From Actinomycetes bacterium (GTDB lineage: Bacteria > Actinomycetota > Acidimicrobiia > Acidimicrobiales > RAAP-2): 6,185 nucleotides of DNA. The first letter of the stretch is position 1. Every line of letters starts with the position of its first letter. A program made the translations under genes and the position numbers. The notes under the pieces were generated by a model. That model did not search any database. It saw only the letters and a list, made by a program, of their open reading frames with translations, and was not told the origin of the DNA. The DNA is taken from positions 1-6,185 of the forward strand of contig JAJYWG010000408.1 of the NCBI GenBank assembly GCA_021791615.1. The letters are read 5' to 3'. Below, in pieces: positions 1 through 5,642 of this stretch.

Positions 1-2
1 CT

Positions 3-1847
3 GCGTCCGGCGGGATCGGCGCAGGCGTCGCCACTGGGCTCGACCGCATCGCCAACCGCAAGGCGGTCTGGGGGACGACCAAGCGCGCGGCAGGGGCGAT
101 CCAGGCGCCGTTCGCCGCCGGCCGGCTGAAGCGCCACACGATGGAGCCGATCGGCTCGGGCGCCCAGGCGGCGCTCGGGACGAACGGCACCTCGCCCGAT
201 GCGCTGCCCGGCGCCACGAAGAACGGCTCCGCGCCCAATGCCCTGCCCGGCGCCACGAAGGCGCCCAGCGCGCTCAACGGCCCAGGTGCGGGCATTGGCG
301 GCTCGCCCGGTGACACGAAGCCTCGCGCCGGCGGCGGGCCGGCCGGGGGGAGGGCACCGACCGCCGCGGGCACCGGCAGGGTGGCGCCAGCCGACGGGGC
401 GGGTGCACTAGCCGTCGGCGCAGGATCGCCGGACGGCGCTGTCCGGCCGCTCACCGTCGCCCATGCGCCCCACCAGAGGAACGACGCAAGAACAGGGCCA
501 GACAGCTCCGGCGGGGGCGTCGGTCCCACGGACGGTCCCGTCGCTCCCGCCGGAGCTGTCGTTGATGAGGCTGGCGCTGTCGGGGCTGCCGTTGCCGGGG
601 CTGCGGTTGCGGGCATAGGCGCCGGGGCCGTCACGGCGCGTGCGCTCGCCAGGCAGCGCCGGCGGAGATGGCGCCAGAGAAGGCAGCAGGTCCCGGGCGC
701 GGGCCAGGCGGAGGGAGAGGGCGGGGCGTTGTCAGCGGGCGGCACCGACGTAGGCAGTGCGTACCACTCTGCGCTCGAGCACCTCGCCAAGCGTCGGGGG
801 CTGTCGCTCGGGGCCGACGGCGTCCTTCGGACCCGGACCGGTCGCGTCGTCGGGGCCCCGCGCCAAGACGAGGTGGACACCCGTAGCGCGGCCGAGCAGG
901 TGCACGACGACCGGGTGCTGCGCCGAGCCGAGGTCCGTGCCGGACGTAGGCTCAACCGTGGTGCGCTCGCCGAGCGGGCGTCGGCGAACATCCTCAGTCG
1001 CTTTGCCCGCTCGGAGCGCACGACCGCCGGAGGCAGGGCGCTCGCCAGGGCTGCCGGCGTGCTCGGCAACCGCCGCACGCTCCAGCGGGTGACAGAGCGC
1101 ACGCGCCGGGCAGCCCAGGAGCTCCGCGCAAAGCCCGTCCACCGCCAGCTCGCCTCGGCGGCGAAGGTCGGCGCCATGGGGGTCGCAGCGATGGCGCTCA
1201 TGGCCTCCCCGCCGGTCCTCGGCGCAGTGGCCGGCGCCTACGCGCTGCGCCGGGCGCACAAGGCCCGCTTCGGCCTCGACGCGCTGCACACGGCCAACCA
1301 GCGCCACGTCGCGACCTTCCGGGCTGCGGCGGCCGCAGATCGGGCACGACGCCAGGAGGAGGCGAGAAGCGCTGCGCTGGAACAGGCGCACTCAGAGCCG
1401 CAAACCGGCGGCGAGCCCAAGGCCGTCGACAACGAGCCGAGCGCAGAGCAACCCCCGCTACGCGACGCCCCGAGCGATCTCGACACCGCCCCGAGCGAGT
1501 GGGTCCCGCCCGATGGGCCGGCGCCGAGCCCCCAGCCGTCTGCACGGCCGGCATCCCAGGCCCAGCCCAGCCAACCCAGCCCTGGCCCTTCGCCCCAGGC
1601 CGGCGTCCCGGCGCACGAGCCGCCGACGAGCGCCGCAGAGGTCCTGCGCAACGACACCGGCCGCCCCGGCATCAGTCGCCACGACGACAGCGCAGGCGAG
1701 CCGCGTCCGACCGAGAACGAGAGCCGCGCCCCGAGCCATCTCGTCGGCAACCGGCTCCCGAACCGACCGGCGGACGCAGACGAGGTGTCGCCCGAGATCC
1801 GGGCACGCTTGGATGCCGAAGACGAGGCGGGACTCGAAGGGGGCTAG
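3..1847 (+). CDS. C-terminal part of a low-complexity Ala/Gly/Pro/Arg-rich protein, possibly membrane-associated (5' end outside window)
   Basis: The frame is open from the window edge, with 46 codons before the first ATG at 141, so that ATG is probably internal. It ends at TAG 1845-1847, giving 614 residues in the window. Numbering from ATG 141: residues 1-135 are Gly/Ala/Pro-rich and carry three PGxTK-type repeats (21-27, 34-40, 54-60). Residues 139-164 form an Ala/Gly/Val hydrophobic stretch followed by an Arg-rich patch (166-181). Residues 205-340 are basic and look helical. Residues 341-368 are a second hydrophobic stretch, and 430-500 is a Pro/Ser/Gln-rich tail. No catalytic motif is recognisable. 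The layout recalls tails of TrbL/VirB6-like conjugation proteins in actinobacteria, but that is only a resemblance. By eye it is richer in G+C than the downstream operon. The coding call rests on the long open frame and GC-rich third positions; the function is unknown. Confidence 0.7.
   Translation, partial: ASGGIGAGVATGLDRIANRKAVWGTTKRAAGAIQAPFAAGRLKRHTMEPIGSGAQAALGTNGTSPDALPGATKNGSAPNALPGATKAPSALNGPGAGIGGSPGDTKPRAGGGPAGGRAPTAAGTGRVAPADGAGALAVGAGSPDGAVRPLTVAHAPHQRNDARTGPDSSGGGVGPTDGPVAPAGAVVDEAGAVGAAVAGAAVAGIGAGAVTARALARQRRRRWRQRRQQVPGAGQAEGEGGALSAGGTDVGSAYHSALEHLAKRRGLSLGADGVLRTRTGRVVGAPRQDEVDTRSAAEQVHDDRVLRRAEVRAGRRLNRGALAERASANILSRFARSERTTAGGRALARAAGVLGNRRTLQRVTERTRRAAQELRAKPVHRQLASAAKVGAMGVAAMALMASPPVLGAVAGAYALRRAHKARFGLDALHTANQRHVATFRAAAAADRARRQEEARSAALEQAHSEPQTGGEPKAVDNEPSAEQPPLRDAPSDLDTAPSEWVPPDGPAPSPQPSARPASQAQPSQPSPGPSPQAGVPAHEPPTSAAEVLRNDTGRPGISRHDDSAGEPRPTENESRAPSHLVGNRLPNRPADADEVSPEIRARLDAEDEAGLEGG
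193..260 (+). repeat. Two-copy tandem repeat encoding ALPGATK
   Basis: Positions 193-221 recur at 232-260 with 27 of 29 bases identical (offset 39 bp, 13 codons). The shared core CTGCCCGGCGCCACGAAG is exact. A degenerate third copy at about 303-320 encodes SPGDTK. It lies in the low-complexity linker of the first gene and most likely arose by slippage within the coding sequence. Confidence 0.8.
501..560. repeat. 15-bp perfect inverted repeat (long hairpin) inside the first gene
   Basis: GACAGCTCCGGCGGG at 501-515 is the exact reverse complement of 546-560. Pairing continues inward after a G/T wobble (516/545) with 517-519 against 542-544, then 521-523 against 538-540 after one mismatch. The inner loop holds two GGTCCC copies (522-527 and 534-539). 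The structure falls in a Gly/Pro/Ala-rich linker, so it may be partly a by-product of GC-rich codons, but the 15-bp exact arms are long for chance. Confidence 0.8.
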
Positions 1848-1860
1848 CTACAGCTAGCCC
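1841..1860 (+). terminator. Hairpin over the stop codon, possible terminator without a T-tract
   Basis: GGGCTAGC (1841-1848) and GCTAGCCC (1853-1860) are exact inverted arms of 8 bp around the loop TACA, and the TAG stop lies in the left arm. No T-run follows, so this is not a classical intrinsic terminator, although hairpin-only terminators are proposed for high-G+C bacteria. A further GGGCTAG at 1863-1869 could pair with the right arm instead, giving two mutually exclusive structures. It sits where transcription of the first gene would be expected to end, just before the promoter of the next operon. Confidence 0.45.
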
Positions 1861-1974
1861 ACGGGCTAGGCGCCACGGATCACCTCATCGCGTCCCCACT
1901 GATCCCGAAAGACCCGACGAACGTCCCGCAGCTCTTCCAGCAAGCCATGCGGCCGTCCCATCGGCCCCCGCCTG

Positions 1975-2004
1975 TTGACATCAGTGCATGGAATCTGGTA
2001 CATC
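1975..2004 (+). promoter_or_regulatory. Predicted sigma70-type promoter of the regulator/catabolic operon
   Basis: A perfect -35 hexamer TTGACA (1975-1980) is followed after 18 bp by TACATC (1999-2004), which is preceded by TGG (1996-1998) as an extended -10 element. Transcription would start around 2010-2013, almost exactly on the GTG at 2013, suggesting a leaderless messenger. The -10 match is only moderate; the exact -35, the spacing and the position at the gene edge carry the call. Confidence 0.55.
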
Positions 2005-2012
2005 AGATCCCA
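1989..2012. promoter_or_regulatory. Candidate operator: 24-bp imperfect palindrome over the -10 element
   Basis: The site is centred between 2000 and 2001. The outer arms TGG/CCA (1989-1991 and 2010-2012) and inner arms ATCTG/CAGAT (1993-1997 and 2004-2008) are exact, and 9 of 12 base pairs are symmetric overall. It overlaps the -10 hexamer and ends at the proposed start of the GntR-family gene, which fits repression by a dimeric regulator. ACATCAG also occurs at 1978-1984 and again at 2000-2006, 22 bp (about two helical turns) apart. Autoregulation is inferred from position. Confidence 0.5.
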
Positions 2013-2717
2013 GTGGGGGCACCAGACACCAAACTTGAGCTGCCTTCTCGAGCTGCGGCGGTCGCCGAGGAGCTCGAAAGAGCGATCCTCAACGGCGAAC
2101 TTCGCCCGGGTGAGCCCCTCGTCGAACGTGTGCTTGCAGCGAACTTCGGGATCTCGAAGACCCCGGTGCGGGAAGCGCTGAAGGTGCTATCGCACCGCGG
2201 CTTCGTGGAGGCAGCCCCCTACCGGGCCATCCGGGTCCGCCTCATCAGCAGTGAAGAAGCCCACGAGATCTACCAGGTCCGCAGCCTCATCGAGCCGGAG
2301 GCGGTTCGGCTAGCGGTGCCGTTCCACGACGAGGACTCGCTCGACCGGGCCGCCGCCGCCCTGAGTTATGCCGATGCAGCTCGAAGCGATCTCGCCGCGC
2401 GGGCGAGCGCCAATCGGCGGTTCCACCGGGCTTTGTACGAGCCGTGCCCGAACCACCTGCTGAGCTCGTTGGCTGACCGCATCCAGGGGCAGGTCGCGCT
2501 CATCAGCGTGACTGCCTGGATGACCACGTCAACGTGGGTCGACGAGGCAGAGGAGCACCTGGCAATCCTTTCGGCCCTTCGATCTCCCGATCGGGAGCTT
2601 TCGAGCCGCCTTCTCAAGGACCACATCGAGAAGTTCACGAAGAACATCGAGACCCTGCCGGCGCCGGGGGGTTCCCAATCGGATCATGCCGAATCCGAGG
2701 TGGGTGCGAGTGAGTGA
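2013..2717 (+). CDS. GntR-family transcriptional regulator, FadR/FCD subfamily
   Basis: A metabolite-responsive DNA-binding regulator, probably controlling the operon it heads. Numbered from GTG 2013 (234 aa, normal for the family), residues 11-78 form the winged helix-turn-helix, including GELRPGEPLVE and the recognition-helix region GISKTPVREALKVL. Residues 85-210 form the helical FCD ligand domain, with conserved YQVRSLIEPEA, NRRFH, EHLAIL and LLKDHI. Three His that usually bind metal remain (H138, H182, H204), but the Asp expected four residues before the first is Asn134. An ATG at 1947 in the same frame would add 22 unusual Pro/His-rich residues, has no ribosome site and would place the promoter inside the gene. 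GTG 2013 lies at the predicted transcription start and is preferred. The family is certain; the effector is unknown, though organic acids are common in this subfamily. Confidence 0.93.
   Translation: MGAPDTKLELPSRAAAVAEELERAILNGELRPGEPLVERVLAANFGISKTPVREALKVLSHRGFVEAAPYRAIRVRLISSEEAHEIYQVRSLIEPEAVRLAVPFHDEDSLDRAAAALSYADAARSDLAARASANRRFHRALYEPCPNHLLSSLADRIQGQVALISVTAWMTTSTWVDEAEEHLAILSALRSPDRELSSRLLKDHIEKFTKNIETLPAPGGSQSDHAESEVGASE
2697..2703 (+). promoter_or_regulatory. Ribosome binding site for the hydrolase gene
   Basis: GAGGTGG lies 6 bases before GTG 2710, inside the end of the regulator gene. The upstream in-frame ATG at 2686 and the later ATG at 2731 have no comparably spaced site, so this motif selects GTG 2710. 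Confidence 0.55.
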
Positions 2718-4680
2718 CCTCGGCGAGGTCATGTCGCAAGCACCGAGGGGAGACGTGCTCCCGGCATTCATCCTCCAGCAGGCGCAACTCCACGCGCAGC
2801 AGTGCGACCGTAAATCTTCGGCGACAGCCTCGCAAGGAAAAACGGAACTGAGGGAGCGGATCGCACAGTCACTAGGGCTTCCTCGTCTCCCACGGTCGGA
2901 CCTCTCGCTCACGGTCCTCGACACGATCGATCGTGAAGACTTCACCGTGCAGAAGCTCGTCTTTGAGTCGACGCCAGGGTTGCCGGTGCCCGCTCATCTC
3001 TATGTGCCCTGTGGTGGGTCGGGACCTCATCCGGCCGCCGTCCACGTGCCCGGACACTGGATGGAGAACGCAAAGCTCGAGCCGGACATCCAGCGCCTGA
3101 ACTTCCATTTGGTGCAGAACGGGATAGTCACGCTGTGCTACGACCCGCTCGGCCAAGGCGAGCGCCGTGTCGGATGGCATCAGCATGGGCAACTCGCCCC
3201 GCTTCTCGTTGGTTTCACCTCGATGTCCGTTATGGTGCGCGACAGCATGGCGGCGCTCGACGTCCTTGAGCGTCAGGAAGCGGTCGACGGATCGCGGTTG
3301 GGAATGCTCGGCGCGTCTGGAGGCGGCTTCTCCACCATCTTCACGGCTGCCCTTGACGAGCGCGTCACCGCGGCAGCAATCGGCTGCATCGTCAATTCGC
3401 ACGTCGGCCAGCTTCGCGACGCAGCCTTCGGAACCGGGTGGGATAGTTGGGTCGACGTGTGCAACCAGGTTCCAGGGCTGTGCCTAGTCGGTTCAATGGC
3501 AGAGATTCTGTCTGCGACCCTGCCCCGCGACCTCCTCGTCGCAAATGCCGACCAAGACCCTGCGATTCCGCTCAGCAGTGTCGAAGAAGTCGTGACCGAG
3601 TTGCGGGACCTGGCCAAGGACCAAGGCGCCGTCGACCGGTTCGAGTTCTCGATCGTCCCGGGTGGCCATGGCCTGCACCCCGCCATGCGCCAGACCATGG
3701 CCACATTCGCCGTTCGAAAGCTCGCAGGGAGGCGGGCGCAGCCACTGACAGAGACTACGCCGCTCCTCGCCAGAGAGTGGGAGGTGGTCCACAATCTTGC
3801 AACGGCGCAGCGGCCGCAATCTATCCAGCGGCGACCGTCGGATGCATCGTGCTGGGACGCGCCGATCGACTCGAATGGCCCCGTCGTCGCATTGGCGAGG
3901 GAGCTCGCCCTGACCTGCCGTGAACGCCGGAGTGTGCCCTCGGCGTCCGACGTGCGGACGTACTTCGGCCCGTTCCCGCCGAAGCCGGCCGAACGCCCGT
4001 ATGTCTCACTCCATGTCGCAACCCCGACCGGATACGCCCAGCGGCTGCGGATCCCGATCGAAGAAGGGATCGACGTCGATGCGGTGCTGGTCCTACCCCG
4101 GAACTGGACCGACGACCTTTCGCCCGTTTTCGTCATGCTGGACGAGAGGGGTAAGACAGGCGCGCTCCACTCACCGGAGGTCGACATCGCCCGTTCGCTG
4201 GGATACGCGCTCCTTCTTCCGGACCTGCGCGGTACGGGCGAGATGCGCACCTCGGAGTTCGAGATTGCGAGCGCCGCCTGGATGCTCGAGCGCGACCTGC
4301 TGAACCAACGGCTGTGCGACACGCTCGGGGTTATCGGATTCGTCTCGGATCGGTACTCGACGGGCGCGCAGATCGACAAGGGCCGGATCGTATTGTGGGG
4401 AAACGGAGCATTCGGCATCCTGGCTGGGATCGTCGCCGCGATCGACGATCGCGTCGCTGCGGTCGGGACCGGGGAGATCGAGTCGCTCGAAGAGCTCCTC
4501 GTCGTGAATTCAGAAGTGACGCCAATGGCATATCGGTATGGGGTGCTTCAGTTTGCCGACCTGGCCGACCTGGCTGAGCTGGTGAAGCCGAGGGGAGCGT
4601 TCGTCGGTGTGAAGCGGTCCCAGCTGAGCAGCGTTATCGAGCAGTGCCGCTCTATACGTCTGGAAGGAGTGGCGCGATGA
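2710..4680 (+). CDS. Two-domain alpha/beta hydrolase, acetylxylan esterase/dienelactone hydrolase type, second domain lacking the nucleophile
   Basis: A probable serine esterase. Residues are numbered from ATG 2686 (664 aa); the preferred start GTG 2710 gives 656 aa. Domain 1 (about 85-347) has the beta-strand/turn YDPLGQGER (152-160), the nucleophile elbow GASGG with Ser211, the acid Asp291 in NADQDPAIP and His328 in PGGHG, so its triad looks complete. Domain 2 (about 435-664) repeats the fold: LPDLRGTGEM (511-520) parallels the first strand/turn, and RIVLWGNGAFG (567-577) parallels RLGMLGASGGG, but Gly574 replaces the Ser. It is therefore probably non-catalytic and may shape the active site or the dimer. 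There is no signal peptide, so it acts in the cytoplasm. It overlaps the regulator by 8 bp and the next gene by 4 bp. The substrate is unknown; family members cleave carbohydrate esters, lactones or other esters. Confidence 0.9.
   Translation: MSDLGEVMSQAPRGDVLPAFILQQAQLHAQQCDRKSSATASQGKTELRERIAQSLGLPRLPRSDLSLTVLDTIDREDFTVQKLVFESTPGLPVPAHLYVPCGGSGPHPAAVHVPGHWMENAKLEPDIQRLNFHLVQNGIVTLCYDPLGQGERRVGWHQHGQLAPLLVGFTSMSVMVRDSMAALDVLERQEAVDGSRLGMLGASGGGFSTIFTAALDERVTAAAIGCIVNSHVGQLRDAAFGTGWDSWVDVCNQVPGLCLVGSMAEILSATLPRDLLVANADQDPAIPLSSVEEVVTELRDLAKDQGAVDRFEFSIVPGGHGLHPAMRQTMATFAVRKLAGRRAQPLTETTPLLAREWEVVHNLATAQRPQSIQRRPSDASCWDAPIDSNGPVVALARELALTCRERRSVPSASDVRTYFGPFPPKPAERPYVSLHVATPTGYAQRLRIPIEEGIDVDAVLVLPRNWTDDLSPVFVMLDERGKTGALHSPEVDIARSLGYALLLPDLRGTGEMRTSEFEIASAAWMLERDLLNQRLCDTLGVIGFVSDRYSTGAQIDKGRIVLWGNGAFGILAGIVAAIDDRVAAVGTGEIESLEELLVVNSEVTPMAYRYGVLQFADLADLAELVKPRGAFVGVKRSQLSSVIEQCRSIRLEGVAR
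4664..4669 (+). promoter_or_regulatory. Ribosome binding site for the MBL-fold gene
   Basis: AAGGAG lies 7 bases before ATG 4677, inside the end of the hydrolase gene. It decides for ATG 4677 over the in-frame GTG at 4644, which would add 11 residues and has no comparable site. Confidence 0.8.
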
Positions 4681-5642
4681 ACGTAAGCTGGCCGCTGCCG
4701 CACGTGGCTCGCCTCGACCAGCGAGACGGCGTACGACTCTTGTCCCAGTTCGCCGTGCTGGGTGACGGAAGGACGCTCCTCGTCGATGCGGGTCTGCCGG
4801 AGACTCCCGAACGGACCACCGCACCTTTTCTTGACGAACACGACAGGAGAACAGACCCGGTTTCCCTCGTGATCACGCACCTCGACGCCGATCACTGTGG
4901 CGGCACGTCGACGCTGCAGGACCTGTGTCCTCGGGTCACCGTATTCGCCCACGCAAAGGAATGCCCCCCCCTCGGGAATCCGGAGGCGGTCATCCGTGAG
5001 CGCTACGCACAGTTCGCCACATCTGACGATGTGCGCCTCGGAGGGGAAGCGTACGAACGGATCCGGCGCCGTCTCGGCGACGAGTTCTCCGTGGATGTGC
5101 TGGTTGACGGGACCTGCGAGCTCATCATTGGCGACGAGCCGTGCGTGATCATTCACGTGCCGGGCCACTCCGCAGGGCATTCTGCCGTGTGGCTCCCGAA
5201 GGATGGAACGCTCATCGCCGGCGATGCGTTTATGGGTGCAGGCATCAAGACCATGGACGGGCACTTCCTGTTTCCTCCGCAATTCATCAGGCCGTCGCTC
5301 TACCTGACGTCGCTCTGGAGCGTGCAGAAGCTGCACCCAGACGTTCTCCTCTGTGCCCACGAGAAGACCATGACCGGGGACGAACCGGAGGCGTTCCTCG
5401 AGACGTCAAGGCGGATGGCGGAGGGCATCGTCGAGACGGTGGCGATGTCGGTCAGAAGAGGGCCGAAGACGCTCCTGCAGATCTGCGGTGACGTAAGGCT
5501 TTCAAACGACGAGTGGGCCGAGTTGGCCGACGGGGAGTTCGCGCCGAGCGTGGCCGGTTGCCTTCTTGAGATGGAAGACGAGGGGAGCGTCGTGGTAGAT
5601 CACTCGGCGGGAGTACGTCACTTCGAGGGGAGCGCACGGTGA
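4677..5642 (+). CDS. Metallo-beta-lactamase-fold hydrolase (lactonase/glyoxalase II-like)
   Basis: A cytoplasmic metal-dependent hydrolase of 321 residues. The signature THLDADHCGG gives H68, D70, D72 and H73, an HxDxDH variant of the usual HxHxDH. The third metal ligand is H164 in VPGHSAGH, the bridging Asp is D183 in LIAGDAF and the last His is H228 in CAHEK. The N-terminal strands LLSQFAVLGDGRTLLVDAG are typical of the fold. About 85 residues after H228 form a helical C-terminal extension (roughly 235-321), ending in a winged-helix-like stretch as in many glyoxylase-type members. The ATGA overlap with the hydrolase stop and the GTGA overlap with the next gene indicate coupled translation. 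The operon setting suggests opening of a lactone or hydrolysis of an ester or thioester; beta-lactamase activity is unlikely. The family is sure, the substrate unknown. Confidence 0.93.
   Translation: MNVSWPLPHVARLDQRDGVRLLSQFAVLGDGRTLLVDAGLPETPERTTAPFLDEHDRRTDPVSLVITHLDADHCGGTSTLQDLCPRVTVFAHAKECPPLGNPEAVIRERYAQFATSDDVRLGGEAYERIRRRLGDEFSVDVLVDGTCELIIGDEPCVIIHVPGHSAGHSAVWLPKDGTLIAGDAFMGAGIKTMDGHFLFPPQFIRPSLYLTSLWSVQKLHPDVLLCAHEKTMTGDEPEAFLETSRRMAEGIVETVAMSVRRGPKTLLQICGDVRLSNDEWAELADGEFAPSVAGCLLEMEDEGSVVVDHSAGVRHFEGSAR
5626..5632 (+). promoter_or_regulatory. Ribosome binding site for the enolase-superfamily gene
   Basis: AGGGGAG lies 6 bases before GTG 5639, inside the end of the MBL gene. It supports the GTG start within the GTGA overlap. 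Confidence 0.75.

Noticed and set aside
732..1750. Overlapping minus-strand open frames opposite the first gene
   Set aside because: They are Arg/Ala/Gly-rich shadows produced by extreme G+C. The + frame is longer and continuous from the window edge.
1499..1978. Alternative + frame running past the first gene's stop
   Set aside because: Its translation is Arg/Pro-rich low complexity with no ribosome site, and most of it overlaps the longer frame. It is probably a shadow, although the low complexity of both frames leaves some doubt.
1947..2012. ATG 1947 as the start of the regulator
   Set aside because: It has no ribosome site, the 22 extra residues do not look like a GntR N-terminus, and the predicted promoter and operator would lie inside the coding sequence. 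It remains possible.
3273..4418. Long open frame on the minus strand (381 codons)
   Set aside because: It lies fully opposite the hydrolase gene, whose motifs and catalytic residues are clear. Its translation is Ser/Arg-rich with no recognisable domain, as expected for an antisense shadow in GC-rich DNA.
4548..5360. Minus-strand open frame opposite the MBL gene (270 codons)
   Set aside because: The + strand carries all metal-binding motifs of the MBL fold and a good ribosome site. The antisense frame has no domain and no supporting signals.
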